A DNA stretch of 64,000 bases from Saprospiraceae bacterium. GTDB taxonomy: Bacteria; Bacteroidota; Bacteroidia; Chitinophagales; Saprospiraceae. A program made the translations under genes and the position numbers. Below, piece after piece: positions 37,977 through 46,431 of the stretch. The notes under the pieces were generated by a model, which was not told the DNA's origin, searched no databases, and saw only the letters and a program-made list of their open reading frames with translations. The DNA is taken from NCBI GenBank assembly GCA_016710585.1, contig JADJVN010000015.1, positions 1 to 64,000 on the forward strand, read 5' to 3'. Every line of letters begins with the position of its first letter. Position 1 is the first letter of the stretch.

Positions 37977-38051
37977 TTTTTGGATTGAGAAAAACTATAG
38001 TTAAAATGTAATAAGCACAATTCTTTGGGCTTTCTTCTATACGGCAAAATT

Positions 38052-38393
38052 TCAGCCTTTCGTAGTTCTTTTTTCGTCATTCAATTTCGTTAAGAATGTT
38101 GCGTTGTCCGTTACAACTGTGTTGTAAGTATCAATACAATTCATAATCTCTTTTTCAGGTCCATTAATCCATTCATCACTTCCATAAAAAGCGTCTTGAC
38201 TTTCTTTACGTTGTGCTATGCTTTCGTAATTGCGAATTAGATAAAAACTTTCTTTATCGATAAGTGAAAAACCAAAGTCAACAACATCAATCTTCCAACG
38301 TTTCATCATTGGCAATGATTGTTCTGTGAAAACTTTAATAAAATTCTCTGACGAATTTTCTTTGAATTTGTATATTCTTATTTCTGTTATCAT
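38052..38393 (-). CDS. NIPSNAP family protein
   Basis: 113 residues from the ATG at 38393, chosen over 38432 because it overlaps the upstream stop by 4 bases (ATGA) and starts MITEIRIYKFKENSSENFIK. The dimeric alpha/beta-barrel pattern of NIPSNAP proteins is clear (FYLIRNYESIAQRKESQDAFY, SDEWINGPEKEIMNCID). Function is unknown; it is cytoplasmic. It is the distal gene of a two-gene unit at the left end of the cassette-like region. Confidence 0.75.
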   Translation of the reverse strand: MITEIRIYKFKENSSENFIKVFTEQSLPMMKRWKIDVVDFGFSLIDKESFYLIRNYESIAQRKESQDAFYGSDEWINGPEKEIMNCIDTYNTVVTDNATFLTKLNDEKRTTKG

Positions 38394-38911
38394 TTTATTC
38401 TGCTTGCATACATATACCAATTCCATTCCCAAGTTTTTCCATTATCTGTTGAAAATGCTTGGCTCCAAACTAGATTGTCAATATCGGTTTTGTCCCAATG
38501 AAATAATACAATTATGTCTTGTTCTCTGAAAGTGTCTTTACAATATAGTTTTCCGATATTTCCATCAAATGAGCCAACCATTGGTGGGTCAAAGGAAACT
38601 GCATTGCTGTCTGCCCAATAAATGCTCCATAGTTTTGTCTGTGGATTAAAAAGTCTGATTGCAATTCCTTCAAATGGTTCTCCGTCAAAAGTAGCTGAAA
38701 ATTTATTCATATTAGCAAAACCTTTTAACAAATGAGTAGTGTCGTCAGTTGAGTTAAACTCTATCCACTCGTCACAGTTGTTTAGTCGTTCTTTAAGTTT
38801 TTTGTTATGAATATTCCATTTACCTATGTAAAAATCAAAGTCGGTGTGGGAAGAAGTAGGCGAAGCAAAAACTTCTAATTGTCCATTTTCGTTTATTTTA
38901 AAATCTTCCAT
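38390..38911 (-). CDS. DUF1579-like protein
   Basis: 173 residues: DFDFYIGKWNIHNKKLKERL near the N-terminus, then GEPFEGIAIRLFNPQTKLWS, IYWADSNAVSFDPPMVGSFD and WSQAFSTDNGKTWEWNWYM. This is the pattern of the DUF1579 calycin-like family of small cytoplasmic proteins of unknown role. It is translationally coupled to the NIPSNAP gene. A fragment of the dispersed repeat (copy H) lies about 50 bases upstream. Confidence 0.7.
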   Translation of the reverse strand: MEDFKINENGQLEVFASPTSSHTDFDFYIGKWNIHNKKLKERLNNCDEWIEFNSTDDTTHLLKGFANMNKFSATFDGEPFEGIAIRLFNPQTKLWSIYWADSNAVSFDPPMVGSFDGNIGKLYCKDTFREQDIIVLFHWDKTDIDNLVWSQAFSTDNGKTWEWNWYMYASRIK

Positions 38912-38960
38912 ATTTTTTTTGTCTAATTGTTGTTTATGAGGTATCGGTATACTATGAACG

Positions 38961-39290
38961 TTAACTCAAAGAAAGTTGATGCCCAGAGAATTCTTCCCAG
39001 ACAGCGTATCTCATCGCATCAACTTTGCAAGTTGAACAAAGCCAGATTGCGAAGAGGGAATAAGGGGAATCTGACGATTGCATTTTCAGTTGGTTACAAT
39101 TTGTAACCAACTGGCTCCCCTCTTTTTTAAGTCTATTTTTCAGTACTTTCCAATAATTATTGGCGTTTTCACTTTCAGTCAGAACTGCAACTACATCAAC
39201 TATTGAGAAATACCATTTTTCTCGAACGTCATCCCATTGAGTTCTTATATGTTTCTCATTGAATAGTTTTATCGCAGTTTCTTTAGTCAT
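38961..39290 (-). pseudogene. truncated Bro-N/DinD-type antirepressor-like gene fused into repeat
   Basis: The first about 72 residues (ETAIKLFNEKHIRTQWDDVR, EKWYFSIVDVVAVLTESENA, YWKVLKNRLKKEGSQLVTN) match the Bro-N/DNA-damage-inducible-D-type domain of Bacteroidota. After QLKMQSSD the frame enters repeat copy H, so the last about 36 residues (YSLFAIWLCSTCKVDAMRY...) are translated repeat sequence. The usual continuation of the family is missing, so it is a 3' truncation at the repeat boundary. Confidence 0.7.
38965..39080 (-). repeat. dispersed leader-ORF repeat, copy H (partial)
   Basis: The plus strand reads AAAGTTGATGCCCAGAGAA, then CGCATCAACTTTGCAAGTTG and GAGGGAATAAGGGGAATC, the leader-coding segment of the family. 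The leader start is missing because the copy ends within the Bro-N gene, and its frame is stopped after KLMR. It lies upstream of the DUF1579-like gene in the standard orientation. Confidence 0.75.
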
Positions 39291-39294
39291 TGTA

Positions 39295-39560
39295 TCAACA
39301 TTTATTGAACGAAGATAAAAAACTTTCTATCAGTGATTTTATCACACAAAGGAATTTGATGCCCAAAGAAATCTTCCCAAACAGCGAATCTCCTCGCATC
39401 AACTTTACAATTTGAACGAAGCCAGACTTCGGAGAGGGTATAAGGGGAATGTCTTTGTGAGTCATATTCCATTAGCTTGAGTGTATGATGCTTTTTTTGT
39501 AAAAATAGGAATTTGGATTTAGTTGTGCAATAGTGTTGTAGTTTAAAATTTGAAATTTAA
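39295..39560 (-). repeat. dispersed leader-ORF repeat, copy A
   Basis: Repeat homology runs from CACACAAAGG at 39343 to about 39560. The leader ORF (minus, 39295-39465, 56 aa) starts MTHKDIPLIPSPKSGFVQI and leaves the repeat to end in a TGA only 4 bases before the ATG of the Bro-N fragment. The stem-loop half of the full repeat is absent. The 230 bases between this copy and the FMN reductase gene hold nothing I can assign. Confidence 0.8.
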
Positions 39561-39793
39561 GAAGTAGTCATAAAATTTGTGTTGGAATTGATCTAATTGT
39601 ATAAAGTATGATCGTGGTTAGTTGTGATAGCTGACCAATAATAGTGAGTATTTATGACATTTTTGGAGGAGATTTTAGGAGTATGCATCGACATCCCTAG
39701 AATACATCCCTCAATAAATAAAGTTATACTAATTCATCCAAAAAAATATTTTAAATTTATTCTGACGCGAGGCTATGCACAACCTGTTATAAT

Positions 39794-40336
39794 TCAAGAT
39801 CGTTTTGTTATTATAGTTTTAAAAGAGTCTAAAAATTTAAATATTTTTCTCATTGTTTCTATGTCTTTTATATTTCCATTCAAATCGATTTTTCCTTTTA
39901 TACCTTGAATTAGCATGGTAGTCTCTTCTGCGAAATGTGCCATTGCAGTTTTCATAATTAGTTGCAATTCTTCGTGTCCTTTTTGTCCACTTGCAGAAGC
40001 TGTTATCAGCCCAGTTGGCTTGTCTGAAAATATTGTTGTCGCAATACACCATTCAATGGCGTTTTTCAGACCACTTGGAATACTAAAAACATATTCTGGC
40101 GTACAAATAATAATTCCATCGGCTTCTTCAATACTTTTTCTAAATTCAATTATTTCTTTTGGTGGATTGTCTATCGAAAGTTCTGGGTCAAAATGTGGTA
40201 ATGTTTTTAAGTTGTTATATATCGTCAAGTTAAATTCATTTTCTGTTAGAATTGCAATTTGTTCAACAAGTTTTAGGTTCGTAGAATTTGCACTTGCACT
40301 ACCAATAATTGCGAATATATTTTTTTTTGCTGTCAT
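39794..40336 (-). CDS. NADPH-dependent FMN reductase family flavoprotein
   Basis: 180 residues. The flavodoxin-like start IFAIIGSASANSTNLKLVEQ carries the phosphate-binding GSxxxxSxN loop, followed by LKTLPHFDPEL, GIIICTPEYVFSIPSGLKNAIEW with the family-typical TPEY, and a glycine-rich GLITASASGQKGHEEL. It reduces FMN, quinones or azo dyes with NAD(P)H in the cytoplasm. It is preceded by full repeat copy B, whose leader ORF ends 43 bases before its ATG. Confidence 0.85.
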   Translation of the reverse strand: MTAKKNIFAIIGSASANSTNLKLVEQIAILTENEFNLTIYNNLKTLPHFDPELSIDNPPKEIIEFRKSIEEADGIIICTPEYVFSIPSGLKNAIEWCIATTIFSDKPTGLITASASGQKGHEELQLIMKTAMAHFAEETTMLIQGIKGKIDLNGNIKDIETMRKIFKFLDSFKTIITKRS

Positions 40337-40365
40337 TCAATTATTATAAGTTTTTTGTCTATCGT

Positions 40366-40935
40366 TGGTTCTTTGTGCATCAACTTTTGCCTCGCATCTT
40401 TTTTATTTTGCCGTGCCCAATCTTTGATTTCATTTGAACGAAGCCGGAGAGCGGAGAGTATATAAGGGGAATGTCTTTGTGAGTCATATTCCTATGGGTT
40501 GAGTGTATGATGCTTTTTTTTTTGTAAAAATAGGAATTTAGATTTAGTTGTGCAATAGTATGTTGAATTAAAATTTGAATTTTAAGTAGTTTGGCTCAAG
40601 AATCGAAATTGTCTTTTGCTGATTAATGGTGGAATGATAAGCCATTTTTATATATTATTCAAATTAGCGTATATTTTTAAAAAACTGAAGCAATCATTCA
40701 AAAAGTAAAAAAATATCAATTAATTAACTCAGCTAAATATCAAAAATTAGCAAGACGACTCCATAGCCTTTTTCATTAATTGAAGCATCCACAAAGCTGT
40801 GACAAGTTTGTCACAGTTCAGCCCTAAATTGCTTATTAAGTATTTTTTACGGGCTTCATGTTCAAGATCCCATTCATGCTGGTTACTTCGTACCGCATGG
40901 ATGCTTAGTTATTGGTGGCAGTTTTTTGTCTATTT
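40366..40935 (-). repeat. dispersed leader-ORF repeat, copy B (full length)
   Basis: It spans the whole gap between the NADAR gene's stop and the FMN reductase gene. On the minus strand it has (1) a stem-loop module at 40782-40906 (outer stem GAAGCATCC/GGATGCTT, inner CTGTGACAA/TTTGTCACAG and GCCCTAAA.../ACGGGC hairpins), (2) an AT-rich stretch with a possible -7-like TACTATTG, and (3) the leader ORF at 40380-40487 (35 aa, MTHKDIPLIYSPLSGFVQM). Confidence 0.85.
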
Positions 40936-41487
40936 TTCATTTTTGATAATATCTCTAACTTCCATTAGAGCAAAACCAAGTAGATTTAGTCCATTCCATC
41001 GTTTTGGGTTTTCGGCTTTGTCACTGTCGGCTTTCAATCCAATACCCCAAATTCTGTCAATTGGACTTGCTTCTACTAAAACTCTTTCTTTTGTGTTTAG
41101 TAAAAACTCTTTTAAGTCTTTATGCTGTGTAAATTTTTCCAAACTTCCTCTAACAACGATTTCAAACCGTTTGTGATTCCAAGTTGTTTCGTCAAAATTT
41201 CGCACTTGTCTGCCCAAAGCTTTTGCTTCTGCTGGTGATTTCGCAATAATTATTTTGTCATAAATTTCTTTGTCGACAAACAAAAGTGCTTTCTGTGCCA
41301 TCATCCAATGTTCAGCAGTATTAAATTTTACTTTCTCAACAATAAATGGTGAAGTCCACCATTGACTAAAACACGAAGATGTTAATTCGCCACTTTTACT
41401 TTTTTGATGTCCCCAAAAAAATAAATATTTTGTTCTCTTTCCTTTTTCAAAATTGTCTATTAGCCACTCTAAATTGTATGTCATCAT
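40930..41487 (-). CDS. NADAR (YbiA-like) N-glycosidase family protein
   Basis: 185 residues from the ATG at 41487; the longer frame starting at 41580 only translates repeat sequence. Family motifs are TKYLFFWGHQKSKSGELTSS, FSQWWTSPF, FNTAEHWMMAQKALLF, ALGRQVRNFDETTWN and ILVEASPxDRIWGIGL (seen as VLVEASPIDRIWGIGL). NADAR proteins cleave N-glycosidic bonds of riboflavin intermediates or ADP-ribosyl-like derivatives and are found in NAD metabolism and defence contexts. The leader ORF of repeat copy C overlaps its ATG as ATGA. Confidence 0.88.
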   Translation of the reverse strand: MMTYNLEWLIDNFEKGKRTKYLFFWGHQKSKSGELTSSCFSQWWTSPFIVEKVKFNTAEHWMMAQKALLFVDKEIYDKIIIAKSPAEAKALGRQVRNFDETTWNHKRFEIVVRGSLEKFTQHKDLKEFLLNTKERVLVEASPIDRIWGIGLKADSDKAENPKRWNGLNLLGFALMEVRDIIKNEK

Positions 41488-41852
41488 TTGTTCTCTTGTA
41501 AAATTTTCAGTTCGGTTGGTGTCGGTCGTAAAATTGCCATCAACACAAAGGAAATTTGATGCCCAAAGAAATCTTCCCAAATAGTGAATCTAATCAACTT
41601 TGCAAGTTGAACGAAGCCGCAGTGCGGAGGAGGTATAAGGGGAATGTCTTTGTGAGTCATATTCCTATGGGTTGAGTGCATGATGCTTTTTTTTTGTAAA
41701 AATAGGAGTTTAGATTTAGTTGTGCAATAGTATATTGAATTAAAATTTGAATTTTAAGTAGTTTGGCTCAAGAATCGAAATTGTCTTTTGCTGATTAGAG
41801 ATGGACTGTTAAGCCATTTATATATATTATTCAGATTAGCGTATATTTTGGT
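41484..41852 (-). repeat. dispersed leader-ORF repeat, copy C
   Basis: Repeat homology covers about 41543-41852. The leader ORF (41484-41660, 58 aa, MTHKDIPLIPPPHCGFVQL) continues past the repeat and stops in the ATGA overlap with the NADAR start. The stem-loop half is missing and sequence diverges beyond 41852, leaving about 160 unassigned bases before the next gene. Confidence 0.82.
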
Positions 41853-42013
41853 CAAGCCTGGAACTGATGTTGATTGATTATTATTTGATGAAAATTCGAT
41901 CAATAGTTAAATTTGAAACGATTTGCCGTAACCTTTGCACTATTGAATTACAACTGCTGATGTAGACATTCAAAAGTTCGTATTTTGTCAAACCTTTTGT
42001 TGGACATTCGTTT

Positions 42014-42579
42014 TTATTTTGTCACACACAATAACTTATCTTCTTCTAATGTTTTCAAATCCAAAACTGTCAATGCTTTTGATTTAATATTTCTTCTGAC
42101 GGCAAGTTTAATGTTTTCATTTTCTGGGCCTTTGCTATACCAATGTAAAAGAAGTCCGAAAATGTCTGTGTTTGTCTTTATTAAAACTTCTTGTAAAAAA
42201 GTTAATATAGTTGTCAAGCTCAATTGCTTTTATTGTCTAAAATTGTGTCATTTTGTTGAGCAATTTTATCTTCACTTTTTTTCTTGTCTGCTAAATACCT
42301 TGTTATTTTTGATTCTGTCCAACCTTTCTTTTTGAGTTTGTCAATTTCACTTTTCTGTACCCTTTCTGTTTTGTCATTTATAAAAGAGGCTTCGCCTATA
42401 CTTGTTCCACAGTCACACATTTTTGATTTCTTCCAAAGGTATTTCTCTGTCTTTGCAATTTGCTTGGTTATGTGTTCGTTTTCACAATCCTCAAATTCTA
42501 AACCATAAGTTTTACCGACTGAATTGATGTCGGATAGTTTGATTTTTGATGAGCAAATTGCAGTTATAAAGTGGCACAT
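42014..42579 (-). CDS. unknown cassette protein, broken by two frameshifts
   Basis: The first frame (42220-42579) gives 119 residues with MCHFITAICSSKIKLSD, cysteines in KSKMCDCGTSIGEASF and a Lys-rich helix. It ends at NKSN. A short stretch in another frame reads IELDNYINF, and a third frame (42014-42223) reads FLQEVLIKTNTDIFGLLLHW then YSKGPENENIKLAVRRN. Removing one A near 42227 and one T in the T6 run near 42205 joins all three into about 187 residues. The family is not recognised. The repeat copy D leader overlaps its start by 16 bases. Confidence 0.55.
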
Positions 42580-43186
42580 TTTTGATTTCTGTCTAAGTGA
42601 GTAGGCTGTCTAAAATGACATCCAACCCAAGGGAGTTTGATGCCCAAAGAAATCTTCCCAAACAGCGAATCTTCTCGCATCAACTTAGCAAGTTGAACGA
42701 AGCCGGAATGCGGAAAGGGTAAAAGGGTAAAGTCTTTGTGAACCATATTCCTATGGGTTGAGTGTATGATGCTTTTTTTTTGTAAAAATAGGAATTTAGA
42801 TTTAGTTGTGCAATAGTATGTTGAATTAAAATTTGAGTTTTAAGTAGTTTAGCTCAAGAATAGAAATTGTCTTTTGCTGATTAGTGATGTAAAGATAAGC
42901 CATTTTTATATATTATTCAGATCGGCGTATATTTTAAAAAAATTGTAGCAATCAATTAAAAAGAAATAAATCATCAATTAAATAATTCACCTAAGTATCA
43001 AAAATTAGCAGGACAACTCCATAGTCTACTTTATTAATCGAAGCATCCATAAAGTTGAGACAAGTTTGTCACAGTTCAGCCCTAAAATGTTTAATAAGCA
43101 TTTTTTTACGGGCTTCATTTTCAACATCGCATTCATTATAGGTACTTCGCACTGTAAAAATGCTTAGCTATTAGCGACAGTTAAGG
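42564..43186 (-). repeat. dispersed leader-ORF repeat, copy D (full length)
   Basis: Homology runs from 42624 to 43186, beginning inside the last codons of the preceding gene. The stem-loop module (43040-43166) is partly decayed: the right outer arm reads AAATGCTT and the first hairpin is imperfect. The leader ORF at 42564-42746 (60 aa, MVHKDFTLLPFPHSGFVQL) overlaps the next gene's start by 16 bases. The gene-side junction reads GTTGGAT, matching the GTTRRRY core. Confidence 0.85.
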
Positions 43187-43986
43187 GTTAGTATTTTGTC
43201 AATTTTGATAATTACTTCATGATCTGGATTTACATCCAAATTTGACATCAAGCCTTTTAAGTGTTTTATTAATATGAAATATCTCTCCTTTCTAAAGTCT
43301 TTGGAATTATTCAGATCAAGGAAGAAATTCAAGCACTGTCCTATCCATTCATTTTCTCCATTTTTTAAATAAGAATCCATAAATGTCTTAAACTTACCAT
43401 AACCAATAATTGTCTTTGTAGCTTGATTAAAAATAATCATATTTTCACCAATAGCTCTTTGTTCCTCTTTAAAAATGAGAAAGTCAATCCAGTTTTCCCA
43501 ATCTTGATTTTCATTTAAATGCCTATCAGCCAATGCAGAGCGAATTTTGTTAAGATAATATTCAAGCTCGGTATTCACTTTGTTGTTAGAGCTATTTAGA
43601 AATGTTATTTCTTGTCTGTACAATTCTAACCATCCTAAAAATGAACTAAACCGGTAAATTGTACTAAACAATTTGTGGCGCTTAAAATGACTGTCTTCAA
43701 TTGTATTAGAGGTGAAGTAAGTCGCCTTTTGATTTAATACTTTATTTGATAAATACACAGTTGGGAAATTACTAATAATCTCTACAAGTCTCGAACTTAA
43801 TTCAATGGCAGAAAGTGAAATAGGGTCTTTGTATTTTTTAAAAATATTATCAATTGTTTTTTTATCTCTTCTCTTTTCAAAAAAGTCATTTAGGAAATAG
43901 TCTTTAAAAAACAGACTTATTAAAGTTCCTACAAATGTAATTATTGTACCAGCGATGCCTAATTCTACAATTTTATCGTATGTCAT
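43171..43986 (-). CDS. unknown membrane-anchored protein
   Basis: 271 residues. A single N-terminal membrane helix (IVELGIAGTIITFVGTLISLFF) is followed by a basic patch (FFEKRRDKKTID) and an all-helical cytoplasmic domain rich in Asn, Lys and aromatic residues (RLVEIISNFPTVYLSNKVLN; GWLELYRQEITFLNSSNNKV). The family is not recognised. Architecture with one anchor and a helical domain is common in phage-defence effectors, but nothing specific supports that here. The leader of repeat copy E overlaps its start; its stop codon lies within repeat copy D. Confidence 0.6.
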   Translation of the reverse strand: MTYDKIVELGIAGTIITFVGTLISLFFKDYFLNDFFEKRRDKKTIDNIFKKYKDPISLSAIELSSRLVEIISNFPTVYLSNKVLNQKATYFTSNTIEDSHFKRHKLFSTIYRFSSFLGWLELYRQEITFLNSSNNKVNTELEYYLNKIRSALADRHLNENQDWENWIDFLIFKEEQRAIGENMIIFNQATKTIIGYGKFKTFMDSYLKNGENEWIGQCLNFFLDLNNSKDFRKERYFILIKHLKGLMSNLDVNPDHEVIIKIDKILTLNCR

Positions 43987-44280
43987 AATTAAAGTTTGAT
44001 GAATTTCTGTTTATAATTACCGCTATCTCATAGGAGATTTGATGCCCAAAGAAAATATTCCTTATCAGTAATTCTCCACGCATCAACTTTATACTCGCGT
44101 ATTTTTTATCTTTATTTGCCTCGTCCATCTTCAATTTTATTTGAACGAATCTGTTCATCAGAGAAGAGATAAGGGGAATGTCTTTGTGGGCCATATTCTA
44201 GTAGGTTGAATGTAATATGCTTTATTTCTGTAAAAATAGGTTTTTAAATTTAGGTGTACAATAATTTTATAATTTATTTT
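43973..44280 (-). repeat. dispersed leader-ORF repeat, copy E (divergent)
   Basis: Homology covers about 44030-44280. The leader ORF (43973-44194, 73 aa) starts MAHKDIPLISSLMNRFVQI, carries an extra about 13-residue segment compared with the other copies, and ends overlapping the start of the next gene by 14 bases. The stem-loop half is absent; instead a recombinase relic lies upstream. Confidence 0.75.
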
Positions 44281-44284
44281 ATAT

Positions 44285-44554
44285 TTATCTATGTTTTTTC
44301 TTTCTTAGGACTTGGTAATTTCCTTAAACTCCAAGGAAGAAATAAAACATTCCTGAATATTTTGGATGGATGAATAATCAGAGTTGACAGGTTGTCAATC
44401 GAGTTTCATCTCAAAACTATGGAAATAAATATTTGCGAACAAGATCATCACACATTTCTTTATCTGGAAAAACTCTTTCAAAATATTTCAGAAAATAATG
44501 AACGATCTGATAATAAGTTTTAACTGTTCGAGAACTAAAATTTTTTAGAATCAT
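44285..44554 (-). pseudogene. degraded tyrosine recombinase, N-terminal core-binding domain
   Basis: An ORF of 45 codons (44417-44554) reads MILKNFSSRTVKTYYQIVHY then FLKYFERVFPDKEMCDDLVR. This is the SAM-like helical arm domain of phage and integron integrases (pattern LxxYSxxTxKxYxxxxxxFxxFF...D...Y). Beyond the stop, shifted frames still show FYFFLGV and LRKLPSPKKEKT, which resemble the end of that domain and the linker. The catalytic domain (R..H-x-x-R..Y) is absent. It sits inside the cassette array between repeat copy E and an attC-like site. Confidence 0.6.
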
Positions 44555-44697
44555 AAAGGCTCAATATTCCTTTAATGATTGAATATTTTTTTCAAACATT
44601 TGAGTAAAATTTTTGAGATAATAATCACAAAAATACATCCAAATATTGTTTTTAAAACAAGCGGAGAGTGCTGTTTTATTGGTGTTTTGGTAGGGTT

Positions 44698-44837
44698 TGT
44701 TCAACGGTCTTGGTATAGACGATGCACCGCCAAACTATTAACAGCCAAAATTAAGGAATAAGTTTTGCATTTCCAGAAATGATTAAAAGAGAATGATTTG
44801 AATTGCTTGGCGGTGTAAGTTTATGCCGTGTTATGCG
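44698..44837 (-). other. attC-like recombination site 1
   Basis: On the minus strand the gene's stop TAA lies inside GCATAAC (R''-like). TTACACCGCCAA follows, then a loop of about 70 bases, TTTGGCGGTGCA, and finally GTTGAAC, a perfect GTTRRRY R' core. The 140-bp imperfect inverted repeat has the size and box order of an integron attC. R'' has one mismatch to RYYYAAC. Confidence 0.5.
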
Positions 44838-45840
44838 ATGTCTTTTCTTCGCTTTATTTGATCAATGATTGAATCGAATCTTTGTTTTTCATCATCTTCT
44901 TCATTCCATTCTAATTTTAAGTCAAATTGTTGATCCCATAATTTTAGCCCGACACATGTAATTCCCCAAACAAAATGATCATCTGAAATATTTAGGTCTT
45001 TAATAGCCTTAATTAGTCTGACTTCAAGGTCGGGATGTTGATATTGTTTTGTACTATTATTTAGAAAAAAAAGTATTAATATACCAATTACAATCCCACA
45101 TTCAGAAATAAATTCACGTCCTGGTTCCATTCCTTCCTTAATTAAATCAATGGCTTTGGCATCCGCCTCAACTTCTAATTTAGTAATTTCTTCGTCTGAA
45201 TGCTTGCGAGAAAGCACTGCGTCAATATGTTGCTTTTCTATATGAATAAATTCATGGCATAAAATGAATTTTACAACTTCAGTATAGTACATATTTGTCT
45301 GTTCAACATAATCGCAATTCTCGGCAAGGTATATTTCAGGGTTGGGTAGTTTGTCCTTATCCCATGTTTCAAAATCCACAACGATTCGCCTTCCATAATT
45401 AAAAAGATCATTAGCTTTAATTATTTCGTCTTCATTTATTTTTTGACTTCACGACCAGCAATTTTATTAAGATATGGATGTTTAATTGTTTCGACATACA
45501 ATACAAGGATGCTATAAGTCATTGCCCAGCAATAGGAGAGAAATGTTTCATGGATTATAAGTTTTTTATCCGAGCCAATGTTAGGTGTTAGAAATTTACC
45601 GTTTAGCTTCAATGGAACATCACCATAGTTTATATCCACTTGGGAATTCATACCTAGAGAGAGGACAGCTTCAATTAACCTTTGATGGAACGCACTGTTC
45701 GCATGAACAAACATGTATAATATAACATTATGAACTACTCTTACAGGTTGATTTCCTTTTTGATATTTGGGCAAATGATGATTAATAATGCCTTTTATTT
45801 GATATATCCAGTCTCTTTTTGTTAAATGTTCTTCATCCAT
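44831..45840 (-). CDS. Lit/U49-like zinc peptidase, frameshifted
   Basis: Two frames (45436-45840 and 44831-45379) join when one A is added to the A6 run at 45439-45444: REVKK then INEDEIIKANDLFNYGRRIV and VDFETWDKDK, giving about 336 residues. The C-terminal half holds FILCHEFIHIEKQHID, an HExxH zinc site, and LEVEADAKAIDLI with the downstream Glu/Asp ligands, as in peptidase U49 (the phage-exclusion protease Lit) and related families. Phage defence is thus a reasonable inference. Repeat copy F leader ends 18 bases before the start; an attC-like site begins at its stop. Confidence 0.6.
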
Positions 45841-45858
45841 GAAAATCCCTTTATTGAT

Positions 45859-46431
45859 TTATAAATATCGCCTAACACAAAGGAAAGTTGAAGCCCAAAG
45901 ACACTTCCCAAACAGCAAATCTCCTCGCATCAACTTAGCAAGTTGAACGGAGCCGGAGTGCGGAGAGGGTATAAGGGTAAAGTCTTTGTAAGCCATATTC
46001 CAGTAGCTTGAGTGTATGATGCTTTTTTTTTGTAAAAATAGGGATTTAGATTTAATTGAGTAATAGTGTTCTAGGTTAAAATTTTAAAATTTAAGTAGTT
46101 TGTCTCAAGCATAGAAATTGTCTATTGCTGATTAATGGTGGACTGATAAGCCATTTTTATATATTAATCAGATTGGTGTATATTTTAAAAAAAAATGAAA
46201 CAATCAATCAAAAAGTAAAAATCGTCAATTAAATAACTTACCTAAGTATCAAAAATTAACACTGCAATTCCTTTTCTTTCTTCTTTAATGGAAGCATCCA
46301 CAAAGCTGTGACAAGTTTGTCACAGTTCAGCCCTAAAATGCTTATTAAGCATTTTTTACGGGCTTCATGTTCAACATCCCATTCATGCTGGTTAATTCGT
46401 ACCTCACGGATGCTTAGTTATTAGGTGAACT
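45859..46431 (-). repeat. dispersed leader-ORF repeat, copy F (full length)
   Basis: It fills the gap between the DGQHR gene's stop and the U49-like gene. The stem-loop module at 46291-46415 is intact (GAAGCATCC/GGATGCTT outer stem; CTGTGACAA/TTTGTCACAG; GCCCTAAAATGCTT/AAGCATTTTTTACGGGC). The leader ORF is 45859-45996 (45 aa, MAYKDFTLIPSPHSGSVQL). At its gene side the junction is GTTAGGC (45870-45876), a perfect GTTRRRY core. Confidence 0.87.

Noticed and set aside
39654..39908. 84-codon plus-strand ORF
   Set aside because: It overlaps the 3' end of the FMN reductase gene on the other strand and its second half is the antisense of that gene; no start signal or family pattern.
40930..41580. 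Longer NADAR protein starting at 41580
   Set aside because: The extra 31 residues are translated repeat sequence (MGRFLWASNFLC); the ATG at 41487 overlaps the leader stop and begins the family homology.
40366..46431. The 0.56-kb repeats as insertion sequences
   Set aside because: No transposase fits in them, there are no clear terminal inverted repeats or target duplications, and their position is always between a stop and a start.
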